DNA of 64,000 nt from Gadus chalcogrammus (Eukaryota; Chordata; Actinopteri; Gadiformes; Gadidae): positions 21,564,639-21,628,638 of the forward strand of contig NC_079426.1 in assembly GCF_026213295.1 (NCBI RefSeq). The letters are read 5' to 3'. The notes under the pieces were generated by a model. The model had not been told where the DNA came from. It made no database searches and saw only the letters and a list, made by a program, of their open reading frames with translations. Shown piece by piece: positions 1 to 10,227 of this stretch; the stretch's first letter is position 1; every line of letters starts with the position of its first letter. A program made the position numbers and the translations under genes.

Positions 1-70
1 GCGTCGGTGTCCGGTTCGCCCTGTCCGGGCTTATTTTCCCGATAATGACCGGCGTCCTATTATCCCACTT
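1..70. repeat. Terminal fragment of an inverted-repeat DNA element
   Basis: This segment, cut by the window start, is an inverted copy of the sequence beginning at 1178: both contain the CGATAATGACCGGCG core and the GGGCTTATTTTCC stretch. A third arm lies at 1261-1324. The similarity is read by eye. It is probably one end of a non-autonomous DNA transposon whose family I cannot name. There is no coding potential. Confidence 0.55.
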
Positions 71-494
71 AATGTCAATATTACTCTGCATGTGGAAGGG
101 AAAATAGCTTTATTTGTAATTACAAAATTATGCGGCTGTATTTTCCGAGACCCCCAAAGATATTTGAGTTTACTGCTTTCATGGGAGCTCAGCTCCCACT
201 GCCTCCCACCTAATTCGAACCCTGGCTATAGGTCTTTCTACACTGCCGAGCCGGTTCTGTCGCAGCTTATTGGCATGCCCGGCGATTTCACCTTCTTATC
301 TCAAGTTTCCTGTGTAAAACCGAGGGGGTCAAATCCCCCGTTCGTCACGGCGCGGGGTTTCTTGGTTCACTGGGGAAGGTGGGGCTGTGCACGGAGTCTA
401 TGACCTCTTTAGAATAATTTGTATTATTGCATACTCCCGAATGTTTTAATTTTTTTATGAATGAAGACACCCGAATGCAATAATGAGTTCACTC
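71..494. other. Non-coding stretch, nothing recognised
   Basis: No credible gene. A short match to an internal RNA polymerase III B box (GGGTTCGAAT on the minus strand near 213-222) is present, but no convincing A box or tRNA fold accompanies it. Confidence 0.5.
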
Positions 495-583
495 TATAGT
501 AGGCTAACGATGCTCTTAGCGTCCTACGAGTACCCTGGAGCACTCGTTAGCTACGAACGTTTTCAAGACGTTCGTTACGAACT
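495..583 (-). mobile_element. Fragment of a Harbinger-type terminal region
   Basis: This is an inverted copy of the left terminal region of the Harbinger elements at 44697 and 48486; it shares the GCTCTTAGCGTCCTA and ACGTTTTCAAGACGTTCG stretches by rough visual comparison. It keeps the uninterrupted form of the site where the copy at 44697 carries another Harbinger. Only this end remains. Confidence 0.6.
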
Positions 584-1172
584 AGGGCTCTGACTTTTGC
601 CCAAAAACCATATTCGAAGTCCGTTTTTTTATTAATATTAATATTCAAATATATTTGAATATTTATTAATAATATTTGGACCATTTAATGCCTTCAGTAA
701 GACCTGGGATGAATCCGAATACCTAGTACATACTATTTCTGTTCAGTGTCTACTACTTGACCGTACTACACTTGACATGTATTGTGACCAGAGCCCGTCT
801 ACGAAGGCCACGTTTATACGTAGCAGGGTATTTATAGAAACGAATATTCCCCCCCCCCCCGTTTTCAAAAATAACATTGTGCACACAGCATCGTTTTCAA
901 AAGAGTTGTCGTTTACATCAAAACGCATAAATACGCCGTTGAGCGCCATTATAACTATGCCAAACGTATGGGCGGCAGTGTAGTAGAGCTTAGATCCGGC
1001 CCAGAAAATCAAGCCCGACCCGGCCCGAGCCCGTGCACGTTCTGTCCGAGCCCGGCCCGACACATTAACCGTAATTATGAGCCCCAGCCCGATTTCAACC
1101 CGACTTTCTTTTTTTAATACATATGTAACTTTGTACACATTTGTTACTAGGCCTACTCTGCTAAATATATAT
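584..1172. other. AT-rich and low-complexity non-coding stretch
   Basis: Holds an AT-rich patch at 625-680, a run of 12 C at 849-860, and a CCCGACCCGGCCCGAGCCCG-type low-complexity block near 1015-1060. The open frames here have no recognisable domain. Confidence 0.5.
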
Positions 1173-1331
1173 GTAAGGGATAATGTATAGAACGCCGGTC
1201 ATTATCGGGAAAATAAGCCCCGACAGGGCGAACAGTACACCGACCGACGCGCAGCGAAGGTGTCTTGTTTCGCCCTGAAGGGGCTTATTTTCGACAATGA
1301 CTGGCGACGTTCTATACATTATCCCGCTTAC
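1173..1331. repeat. Imperfect palindrome (MITE-like hairpin)
   Basis: The arm at about 1178-1244 (starting GGATAATGTATAGAACG) pairs with the arm at about 1261-1324 (ending CGTTCTATACATTATCC), leaving a short loop. The arms match each other and the fragment at 1-70. The structure fits a foldback or MITE element. TSDs were not resolved. Confidence 0.65.
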
Positions 1332-2278
1332 ACGGCTACTTGCCAAAACGAAAAAATAACTTCACATGGTGTGTCTTTTTACAATTTATTCGTTACCAGC
1401 ATTCTTAGTGTTGATCAGCAGAGAAATAATTTGTCTGCAAAGACAAAATTCGGGCGCTCATATGACGTTAAGCATTTCCTGGCGCATAATGTGACGCTTC
1501 AGAACCTAAAACCCTGTTTCTCCCCGTTGACACGACAACACATAACCGGCGTTTTCAGAAATCTCCACTTGGCCGGAGTTTTTAGAAATGATAGTTTTCT
1601 GTGACAAAAACAGCGTTTTCATGTAAATGAGAGGCCAAACCGCGTGGAAATATCTGCGTTTTCCCTTTGTGTAAACGGGGCCGAAGAGCCTGGGCACTTC
1701 CTATACGCCCCATTGTACCGATCTTGGTTGTAGTTCCATTAGACATCCACTGGGGGTGATCGCGGGCGAGTCCAGAATGAATGGGAGTCTATGGGGCTAG
1801 ACGGCTAAATATGTCTCTTTCACCTGCTTGTCGCTGAAATATCGCAAATTTTATTGTAGATTCCGCAAGTTCAATATAGATTATAGTGAGTACTTATGTC
1901 CTTTCGATTTCTTACAGTTTGGGCCGTTGTTGGCCGTACACGCTAGCATTCTGCTAATGAATGCGGTTGGTCAGGGACGGACTTGCGACTGATTACGACC
2001 AGAGACCCCTCTTGACGGCATCTGAAGCTGAAGCACGATCAGAAACATTCCGTCAAAGTTAATTTTTTGCGTACTGTATTTATATATTCCTGCAGGCCCT
2101 TTTATTTTTTATATAGTTATGTATGGTGAAAGTACATGGGCATAATGGAATTTCTTCCATTTCTGTTGTTCAATGTGTTATGGTAGGTACGGTATGACCA
2201 CCTTAAAGTCAATGTCCCGCTCAATATCATTTCATGTCATTGTCTATTTTTCGAAAATAAAGATAGTTTAAGAAAGAA
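1332..2278. other. Non-coding stretch upstream of the THAP-like exon
   Basis: No gene recognised. The last 300 bp could be a promoter and 5' leader for the exon at 2279, but I see no clear TATA box or initiator. Short fish-repeat-like text occurs near 1500-1690. Confidence 0.4.
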
Positions 2279-2361
2279 ATGCCTCGTAAATGTGCAATGA
2301 TAAACTGCTCTAACAGTGGAAACGGATTGTCCGTCTTTTCGTTTCCCAAGGACAGAAAAGG
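2279..2361 (+). CDS. First exon of a THAP-type zinc-finger protein (partial)
   Basis: The ATG at 2279 opens a reading frame starting MPRKCAMINCSNSG and running to FSFPKDRK. This is the N-terminus of a THAP domain: the first two zinc-binding cysteines are spaced C-x4-C and an F-x-F-P-K-D motif follows. The frame meets TAA just after a G|GTAACG splice-donor-like sequence at 2361/2362, as expected for an exon ending inside the domain. The remaining domain parts (a conserved Trp, then Cys and His) were not found before the inverted-repeat block starting at 2502. THAP domains occur in host transcription factors and in P-element-type transposases; which this is cannot be told. It could be a live exon 1 with distant partners or an orphan remnant. 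Confidence 0.6.
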
Positions 2362-2501
2362 GTAACGTTCTTGCTTGCTCCTGTATGAATGGTCCTAGGC
2401 TACCTGAGGCTGCACCTGGTAGGGAAAGTTGCGAAAGTTGATTGTTAAATGAGAAATATGGTCTGGGTCACATTGAAACAGTAACAGTTGTATAACAGTA
2501 A

Positions 2502-2997
2502 TTATACAACGGGGGACCTAAATCCAGCGATCTGATTGGTTCCCAACTGTTGTATAATGAGCGTATACATAACTGCTATGACGCCCGATCATTTTGTGAA
2601 AGTTTGCATATCACTCCGCGCCTGGAAGTAGAAACAGTTACAAAGTAAAACATATGTTGGATGATGGAGAGGGTGCAAATGTTGTTACTCCGGGAGTGAG
2701 CAAGGCGATGGAGAGACTAACGAAAGCTTAGGCACACGGCGAGTGAACTGCTCCATAGGATAAATTGCCGGCGAACCGCTCTAGCCGAGCCTTCTCTCGG
2801 AGGGACGCTGAAGTGTGTTGCATAGCGACCGTCGATGCATAGCGGCAGCCAGGAGGGACTACTTTTTTGTATTCTTTGATAAAACGGCTATTTTGACTTT
2901 CTTGGTTTCTTTTTAAATGTAGTGTGTCGACGACTTTCGTTTCGCCATAACAGTAACCGTTGTATAAAAGCAATAGATCACTTCAGTCAGTGGCATG
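2502..2997 (+). repeat. Left arm of a long inverted repeat (about 495 bp)
   Basis: The arm starts TTATACAACGGGGG and ends TCAGTGGCATG. It reappears in inverted orientation at 8710-9204 with only scattered mismatches. TTATACAACGG also recurs inverted near its inner side (CCGTTGTATAA at about 2957-2968), so each arm alone looks like a non-autonomous DNA transposon of about 470-500 bp with short terminal inverted repeats. No transposase is present. Confidence 0.75.
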
Positions 2998-3079
2998 TGC
3001 TCATTATACCACTGTGAAGGGGGTCGCCGGCCCTCCACTACGCGTCGGGGCCGGACAACGCCCCTTCGCTTATATAACA

Positions 3080-4331
3080 TAGGGGGTCTCAAAGGACGCA
3101 TACGCTTCAACCTGTGGCTCCAGCCCTACAGGACATGACTCAGCAAGTGCTCCATCTCGTTGCACCTGCACCCAGCGGCTCGCTTGCATGATTTTGGCCT
3201 GAAGTTCTCCCCAGACCTACACCCTAGCCATCCAACATGCATATCTGAGAATCAGGCCCCTCTTTAATAGTGACAAAAAGTTATGAGAGAAATACACATT
3301 CACTTTTTGTTATCTCATAAGCGGCGTGGTGCCGGCTCCTTTTGACCTTTTGACCCCAGACTTCAAAAACGTGGCCACAGGCCAGCTGTGTCTACACACC
3401 ATAGGCCACAAATGTCCCACAAAAAATGGGGAATAGAAACTAACCTGTCTTATGTACATTTTCTGTACTTTTGGAGGTCACGCCCCTTTTTCGGCCTTTT
3501 CCAGATAGTTAGGGATACTAAAATGTTTACACACATTTCCCGGGGCCCCAAGAACGACATATCCGAGATTTGGAGTTCTAGCCCTTAGAGAAAAAAACTT
3601 TTCCCAAATGGACTGTCATTTGGACAAAGCCCCTCAGAAGTGTTGCCTGCACGACCTAATGGTTCAGAATGTGGTGGAAAAACAGTTTTTGAGATAGAAA
3701 AAACTATCTTTTCTACCGCCCTGAAATTTGAATACCTTATTCTAGGGCCTAACTGGGACCCCCGCACCGAAACTTTGCCCGGTCGGACCCCGAGGGCAGG
3801 AAGGGAGGGCCCTTCCTGCCCGAAACTTGGCCCAGTCGGACCCCGTGCAGGAAGGGGGGGCCTGGACTTTCGTAATCTTCGCTCGGTGAATGTGAAGGAT
3901 GTTTGGTCGGGTAGTTATGACGAAGAATCATAATGTGAATGGGAATATTCTATAAATGTCTTCATATCATCTTTTGTCTCAACACTTCTGCTGCAGCCGC
4001 TTAAAGTCTCACTCCGAGAACCTTAAAATATGAATCAATCCATTAGAAGTATGAAAATATCTTCCCGGTGGCGTAACGGGGCAAACAAGGTGTCCTTTGA
4101 CATCTCGTTTCGAGGCGATTGCAACAGTGCCACACATGATCATATTTGAATATGTTTCGGGGTAGTAATTAGCTGTCAATTTTGGAGGCCTTTATCAATA
4201 ATGACCAGCTATAGATTTGCTTCCCGATGGAGATTTTTGACAAATGACATGTTATTTAGCATGTACACGTTAAGCTGAGTCCCATGAGACCAAGCTCGCC
4301 CTCTTGTCACACCGAGATCATGTCCTAGACC
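3080..4331 (+). repeat. Foldback repeat family, copy 1, left half
   Basis: Begins at GGGTCTCAAAGGACGC and contains CTTTTGACCTTTTGACCCC (about 3338-3357), G+C-rich repeats near 3750-3860 (CCGAAACTTGGCCC motif), then a part from about 3985 that pairs in inverted orientation with 5619-6535. The same family is at 33888-34740 and 61648-63150. There is no open frame with a known domain. This is a large palindromic element of unknown class. Confidence 0.75.
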
Positions 4332-5618
4332 CAGGGATGGACTGGGACAAAAATTTGGCCCGGGACTTTGGGATGGAGAGGCCTTTTATGAGACCGCGGG
4401 AATAGACTGCGTAGAATTTTGCCATGGTGTAAAATAATAAAAACTAGTCATTATCTGTGGATACGTGCATTGCAACTGCGTGTCAATGTTGGAATTTGCA
4501 TGTGTTTAGAATATTGTGAAGATCACTGGGAAATATTTTATAAGCAATCTTGTCCATGTACAAAATATTAGAAATTGCAAGTGGCTAGAAAGGTAAATCA
4601 AGGCTGAAAATGATCTAAATAGTGCAAGATAGAATTATATTAGTGGAATAAAATTGTCTGCTGGTTACTGCTTCACATAAATCACTAATCAAGCTTTTTT
4701 TTAACCAACGTTTGCATTGACAAATTTGAAAAATGGCTCTGTCATTCTCTGGCCAGGTATATATTGAGGGGCTATGCAACATTTCAGAGTGATGGGTCAA
4801 GCCGTTTAGGAGAAAAATTAGGACACACACACAGACAGACAGACTTTCCTTAATTGATATAGTTGGATTTAAATAGTTAGAGAAAACAATAGCAAAGAAT
4901 CACTCTCTAATCAATACTTCATTCACTGCCGTGGTCATTACAATATTATGAATAGTTCTCTGACGTCTCTGGTACTTCCATAATTAGTTTAAGACATTAT
5001 TATATTGCCAAACATGCTTGCTGCTGCAAGCATGCTGTGTCCTGTTCCCGCCTCACCATTGGTCTCGCTGACAGGGGCGTCGCCGTCAACCTTGGCTTTT
5101 CCACGGAAAAGGTCGGTTAATTTAGCACATTTGGCTGCGTCTTGCTCTAACATTTTTTTCCTTTTCAACCTCAACTTCTGAGCGCCACCCAATTATTTTT
5201 CCTCTCCACCACCTTTTTTCCTTTTTGACATTTTCGTATTTCTGTGTAACTTCAGTGAGATCAACGAGAAGTAAGTGACCCGGCCGTGTATCAGGCTGAG
5301 CCAATCAGAAATGACAGACCGCGGAGCAGTCCAAGTTGGGAGGGGCTGTTCGGCCGCTCGCTTTGGCCGCTCGCTTTGCCCCCATACACTGTGGGGGTGC
5401 TCCCCCCTCTTAATTGACAGTAATACATATGCCCCGTTTCAAGTTCAGGCAAGAGCTCCGTTTCGCGCTGTAAGCAAATATCCGGGAGCAGGCCAACCCA
5501 AATCATGGCTTACTTAACTTTTTCTTTTTTTTTTACATCTTTTACAACAAAAAATATATATAAATATATAATAATAATAAAAAAATAATAATAATAATAA
5601 AAAAAATCGAAAATAATT
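4332..5618 (-). mobile_element. hAT-like insertion at the centre of foldback copy 1
   Basis: Starts CAGGGATGGACTGGGAC and ends in an AT-rich patch. Compared with the uninterrupted palindrome centre near 62000-62050, this DNA interrupts the sequence after CCTAGACC and replaces about 16 bp. The only coding signal is the minus-strand piece at 4989-5231. No 8-bp TSD was found, consistent with insertion plus deletion or later decay. Confidence 0.55.
4989..5231 (-). pseudogene. N-terminal remnant of a hAT/ZMYM-like transposase
   Basis: Minus-strand reading from an ATG at 5231 gives MSKRKKGGGEEK, then a stop (TAA at codon 13), then an open stretch containing GGAQKLRLKRKKMLEQ and DAAKCAKLTDLF. A basic segment followed by A-A-K-C-x-K-[IL]-T-D-[ILM]-F is typical of the N-termini of hAT transposases and related TTF-type or ZMYM-like proteins. 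The zinc-finger and catalytic regions are absent. It is a short broken piece; the assignment rests on one motif. Confidence 0.5.
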
Positions 5619-5711
5619 AAAATACATGTTACCATTTGCTAGAGTGTCATGCTTGGTGTCATTGGACTCAGCTCAACGTGTAGATGCTAAATAACATGTT
5701 GGTTGCAACAT

Positions 5712-6275
5712 GGTCTCACAGGAATCCGTGAAATGACTACGGTCGGACGCTTAACTCGAAATCCGTGGCCACATCACGGAAACACGCCGATATCCATGTG
5801 TGAGGCAAGGAATAACAGTGTCATTTACTTGCATTGGAGCAAATTCCGTGGCCACATCACGGACAAATGAACTGATTCCTTCAGACCACCACGGATTTTG
5901 AGTTAAGCCCCCGCTGTGGTCAAATGTGGCACACACACAGATTGAAAGGGGAGCACACACACAGATTGAAACGGGAATCTGTGTGTGTGCCACGGAATAT
6001 CATTGACATTTACTTGCATTGGAGCAACTTCCGTGGACACAACAAGGACAATTTAAGTGTTTCAGTGAGACCACCCCGGGTTTTGAGTTAAGCCCCCGTG
6101 GTCCACTCGCTCGTTGAAACGGGGATCCGTGTGTGAGCCACGGAACATCAGCGTCATTAACAGTTGCATTGGAGCGAATTCCGTGGCCACATCACCGAAA
6201 TCTGTGTGTTTCCGTGATGTGTCCACGGATTTCGAGTTATTCGTCCGTAGTCATTTCACGGATTCCTGTGAGACC
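5712..6275. mobile_element. Non-autonomous element with terminal inverted repeats (564 bp)
   Basis: Ends are GGTCTCACAGGAATCCGTGA and its complement at 6256-6275; pairing continues through AATGACTACGG. Absent from the equivalent place in the third foldback copy near 62100, so it is an insertion. Inside are repeated short phrases (TTGCATTGGAGC, CCGTGGCCACATCACGG). No coding capacity and no clear TSD. Family unknown. Confidence 0.65.
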
Positions 6276-6404
6276 AGGTTGGTCATTTGTCACAAATTTC
6301 TATCAGGAAGCAAATCAATAGCTGCTCATTATTGATTAAGGCCTCCAATTTCGACAGCTAATTACTACCATTAAACATGTTCGAATATGCTCATGTGTGG
6401 CACC
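6041..6404 (+). repeat. Donor-like copy of a 364-bp duplicated segment
   Basis: Spans the right half of the inverted-repeat element and the adjoining foldback sequence. An equally long, almost identical copy lies at 7751-8114; I noticed differences at two positions and no indels. Because this copy is continuous with its repeat context on both sides, it is the likely source. Confidence 0.85.
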
Positions 6405-6655
6405 GTTGCAATCGCCCGGAAGCGTAGACGTTGAAGGACACCTTGTTCGCCCTCTTACACCACCGGGAAGATATTTACATACTTCTGATTGACTAATGAA
6501 TTGATTCAGCTATTCCCCCAGAAGTCTGGGGTCAAAAGGTCAAAAGGAGCCGGCACCACGCCGCTTATGAGACAACAAAAGTTAATGTGTGTTTCTCTCA
6601 TAGCTTTTTGTCATTATTAAAGAGAGGCCTGATTCTCAGATATGCAGGTTGGATG

Positions 6656-6959
6656 GCTACTATAAGCCGTAAATACTATACATAGCCACAAGGGGAGCAG
6701 GACCTTACTGAAGGCTGCAATAGCTGCTCCATCCATAGAAGGCAGCACCACAGACAAGTGAGGAGCCGAGGGTAAAATGTCACACCGGCTCCGCCCACTT
6801 CACACAGGCCATGTGGATCGTACCATAATAGTAAACATCGAGCTAAAGCTCGTCAGAATCTTCTCGCTGCAAGTAGATATAGGGTTAATGTTTTTGATCA
6901 GCTGGGAGACGCTCAGCACGTGCTCAACACGCTTCCACCTCCTTTTGCTCCGTAGTTAC
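6656..6959. other. LTR- or repeat-like stretch shared with about 32079-32170
   Basis: From 6663, AAGCCGTAAATACTATACAT and AGGGGAGCA also occur at about 32081-32120, so this is a dispersed repeat piece, possibly of LTR origin. The rest up to 6959 is not recognised. Confidence 0.45.
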
Positions 6960-7612
6960 TAGGGATGGGCCGATAGTCGATTCTATCGACTATCGACGAT
7001 AGATGGAATCCATCGTCGATCGTGTCAAGTAGCCGATAAAAAGGCGATATTTTAATAATTTTTTTTTTTTTTATTATTATTTTTTTAAAAGCGCTGTGGT
7101 AGCTATTTTTTCAACTTAAAAAGCCCCGCAAATTGTAATTGAAATTAACTGGCACCGGTGGAAAACATACTATGTAGCGCTGACCTGCCGTATTCACTCA
7201 CTACTGCAAGAGGAGAGGGGAGGGGCTCGAAACCTACCGGTCTGCTCGCACGGCGAAATGACATCACACCCCGCTGCACCATTTCCGGGTTACAGCTGTG
7301 GTACATGAGCTGTGTTCGACTTCGAAATCGTTCCCTATTCACTCACTCACTATTCCCTATAGTGTTCATGATATAGTGCACTACATAGGGAACGTACAAA
7401 CGAGAATTCGGACACTACGCTGAACATTTCTAAACGTAATTTGCGTCAGTAAATGCGCCGGGTATTTGTGTGACGCAGACAGATGCGCCCAGATTGTGTA
7501 AACTAACCGGGCACTCTAGAGGAAAGCTGGAGGTTGTTTTGATGTTGAATGTTACATTTCCTTGAACAAGGTTTTTCTGATTAATTTTGAATGTTTCATT
7601 TTCTTGTTAAAT

Positions 7613-7747
7613 CCCAAATAAATTGTTGATATTTCTAAACGAAAGCCGGAGACTCCATCATTAAATGTAGTCGTTTTCGCCGCTTGCGGTTATTGAGCTT
7701 CGTCTTCTCCTCCGGAAAAACACGACTGCATTGCATTGTGGTATATG
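7613..7747 (+). repeat. 135-bp direct repeat, left copy
   Basis: Begins CCCAAATAAATTGTTGAT and ends GTGGTATATG. Repeated at 8116-8250 in the same orientation with one visible difference (TTCGCCGC versus TTCGCTGC). The pair flanks the 364-bp segment at 7751-8114. Confidence 0.88.
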
Positions 7748-7750
7748 CAG

Positions 7751-8114
7751 AACAAGGACAATTTAAGTGTTTCAGTGAGACCACCCCGGGTTTTGAGTTA
7801 AGCCCCCGTGGTCCACTCGCTCGTTGAAACGGGGATCCGTGTGTGAGCCACGGAACATCAGCGTCATTAACACTTGCATTGGAGCGAATTCCGTGGCCAC
7901 ATCACCGAAATCTGTGTGTTTCCGTGATGTGTCCACGGATTTCGAGTTATTCGTCCGTAGTCATTTCACGGATTCCTGTGAGACCAGGTTGGTCATTTGT
8001 CACAAATTTCTATCAGGAAGCAAATCAATAGCTGCTCATTATTGATTAAGGCCTCCAATTTCGACAGCTAATTACTACCATTAAACATGTTTGAATATGC
8101 TCATGTGTGGCACC
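7751..8114 (+). repeat. 364-bp copy of 6041-6404 inserted between direct repeats
   Basis: Same length and orientation as 6041-6404 with two differences seen (G/C near 7871, C/T near 8091). Both ends cut across element boundaries of the source, so it is not a transposon insertion. See the separate finding. Confidence 0.88.
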
Positions 8115-8115
8115 A

Positions 8116-8250
8116 CCCAAATAAATTGTTGATATTTCTAAACGAAAGCCGGAGACTCCATCATTAAATGTAGTCGTTTTCGCTGCTTGCGGTTATTGAG
8201 CTTCGTCTTCTCCTCCGGAAAAACACGACTGCATTGCATTGTGGTATATG
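8116..8250 (+). repeat. 135-bp direct repeat, right copy
   Basis: Second copy of 7613-7747, at the right edge of the 364-bp insert. Far longer than any standard transposon TSD. Confidence 0.88.
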
Positions 8251-8709
8251 GGAGTAACACGTAGGGAACATCATATGTACACTCACATTTGGGTATTTTA
8301 AGTGCATATAGGGCATGAAATTAACCAGTGAGAATTCGAACAACACTACAAAATAGCGAGCACCCTATATAGTGCACTATATCCGTGATAGGGAACGATT
8401 TCGAACACAGATACGAGCTGTGTGTCATCAGCGTGTGTCATCATGACAGCGCCGCCGGCGCCGACGCATCGAAACTTAAATCAGCGGAGGCTCGCGGCTC
8501 ACGCTGGTCCAAGGGGAAGACCATCGTATTTGTTTTTAAGAAAAAAATCTAAAAATAAATACGTGATTTTTTTCAAAGCGATAAATTATTATAAATAATT
8601 AATATTATAAAATTATTATAAAGATGACCCCCCCGTTAGTGTCGACTATCGGCGATCGCTAGGGGGCGCTATCGGACGATGGAAGCTTGTAGACGATTGC
8701 CCAACCCTA

Positions 8710-9204
8710 CATGCCACTGACTGAAGTGATCTATTGCTTTTATACAACGGTTACTATTATGGCGAAACGAAAGTCATAGACACACTACATTTAAAAAGAA
8801 ACCAAGAAAGTCAAAATAGCCGTTTAATTAAAGAATACAAAAAAGTAGTCCCTCCTGGCTGCCGCTATGCATCGACGGTCGCTATGCAACACACTTTAGC
8901 GTCCCTCCGAGAGAAGGCTCCGATAGAGCGGTTTCGCCGGCAATTTATCCTATGGAGCAGTTCACTCGCCGTGTGCCTAAGCTTTCGTTAGCCTCTCCAT
9001 CGCCTTGCTCACTCCCGGAGTAACAACATTTACACGCTCTCCATCATCCAACATATGTTTTACTTTGTAACTGTTTCTACTTCCAGGCGCGGAGTGATGC
9101 AAACTTTCAAAAAATGATCGGGCGTCATAGCAGTTATGTATACGCTCATTATACAACAGTTGGGAACCAATCAGATCGCTGGATTTAGGTCCCCCGTTGT
9201 ATAA
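8710..9204 (-). repeat. Right arm of the long inverted repeat
   Basis: Inverted copy of 2502-2997, ending CCCCGTTGTATAA. The open frame across it (8734-8991) has no known domain and is a by-product of the repeat. Together with the left arm it encloses 5.7 kb of nested elements. Confidence 0.75.
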
Positions 9205-9659
9205 TAGGCTATGTACTATGGTTTCGGGGGATTTCGCACAACCTAGGGTGGCGCTGGGATCGTGTTTTTTTCTTTTTCATGGTTTCCTATTTTTTCGTTG
9301 AAAAAAATAGTCTACCACAAATAAATAGCCTATTTTCATTTATTGGTTTCTATCCCCTTTACCGTCTCAGCTACTTTTTGCTGTCTTAGTGTAACAATAC
9401 AGCGCGGTTCAGTCCTGCACACGCCCGGACTCCCGTTACATCAGCTATCGTCATAATCTCTATAGTAACGCTGATAAACATAACCCAAGTTCTCGGGGTA
9501 ACAGTTAAATAACACAATCAAAAATGGCCGATAGCAAGATAAAAATAACAAATTTTGTTTCATAGCCCGCTTTCCTCCTTCCTCTTGCTGTTGTTTAGTT
9601 CCAGCTGCTCTGAGCGTAGTCTCCACGAAAAGACCTTTGCATTTCAAATACAAACTAGA
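9205..9659. other. Non-coding stretch, nothing recognised
   Basis: No gene, repeat or regulatory motif I can support. One minus-strand open frame (9441-9653) lacks any domain. Confidence 0.5.
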
Positions 9660-10095
9660 AAATTAGGTTAGTGCTGTAGTGCAAAGTGAAGTTGAAAATA
9701 TTTTACGTAGATTAAGACATAAAGAAACGTTAAATGGCTTAAATCAAGAGAAGGGATTTGAACAAAAGTTCAAAAGTCTAAACGGTGTAAACAATGTAAA
9801 CATGCACAGTGCACACCATTTAAGAAAATGTAAATGGTTGGAAACAAATAAAGTGACAGCTGAATGAAAAAATGAGGCATTGCTAAAAATGCAGAAATGT
9901 AAAATTAATTGAACTGAAGAATCTGAAAGGTGAAATGTATAGCCATGCACTGCTGGTGTGTGTGTGTGTGCGCGCGTGCGTGCGTGCGTGCGTGCGTGTG
10001 TGTGCGCGCGTGTGTGTGTGTGTCTTTAACAGAATAGCGAGCCGGTGCGTGATTAAAAATAGCCCAATAGAGCAGGAAATAACTGTCAATCTGGC
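9660..10095. repeat. Dispersed repeat, uninterrupted by BEL
   Basis: 9670-9950 resembles 13741-14045 (shared GAAGGGATTTGAACAAAAG and CTAAAAATG), and 10020-10095 resembles 27640-27720 (shared AATAGCGAGCCGGTGCGTGA). Between them lies a (TG)n(CG)n tract at about 9955-10024. In the second copy the two halves are separated by the BEL/Pao element, so this copy represents the empty site. Confidence 0.75.
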
Positions 10096-10099
10096 AACC

Positions 10100-10175
10100 C
10101 AGATAGCAAACTAGATTGAATCAACATTGAGATATTGTCAGGCTGAAGATTGTGATCAACATTGATGTCAGACAT

Positions 10176-10227
<52 letters not shown>

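Larger units (their letters stand above)
5619..6655 (-). repeat. Foldback repeat family, copy 1, right half
   Basis: Inverted relative to the left half: 6275-6535 pairs with about 3985-4260, and 6525-6655 pairs with about 3225-3365 (AGTCTGGGGTCAAAAGG at 6525 onwards). About 600 bp of the left half (about 3370-3980) has no partner. Interrupted by the inverted-repeat element at 5712-6275. Confidence 0.7.
7315..8414. mobile_element. Nested hAT-like element with 8-bp TSD GAGCTGTG
   Basis: GAGCTGTG occurs at 7307-7314 and 8415-8422. Inside these, CGAAATCGTTCCCTAT on the left mirrors ATAGGGAACGATTTCG on the right. An 8-bp TSD fits hAT transposition. Most of the interior is the duplicated and templated block at 7613-8250. 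No transposase frame. Confidence 0.7.
6960..8709. mobile_element. hAT-like non-autonomous element
   Basis: Ends are TAGGGATGGGCCGATAG and GATTGCCCAACCCTA, matching the TAGGG(A/T)TGGGC terminal type of hAT elements; the element at 17622 has a similar end with a good TSD. Flanking 8-mers (GTAGTTAC and CATGCCAC) do not match, so its boundary has been altered. Its right end abuts exactly the right arm of the long inverted repeat. It carries a nested hAT at 7315-8414 and no transposase. Confidence 0.6.

Noticed and set aside
200..240. tRNA-like B box (GGGTTCGAAT on the minus strand)
   Set aside because: No matching A box at the right distance and no cloverleaf; likely chance or a very old SINE.
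6114..6335. Identical small open frame pair at 6114-6335 and 7824-8045
   Set aside because: Identity follows from the 364-bp DNA duplication; no start context, domain or codon bias supports a gene.
8734..8991. 85-codon frame with its mirror at 2728-2973
   Set aside because: It lies in the inverted-repeat arm and the two copies differ by stops and non-synonymous changes; no domain.
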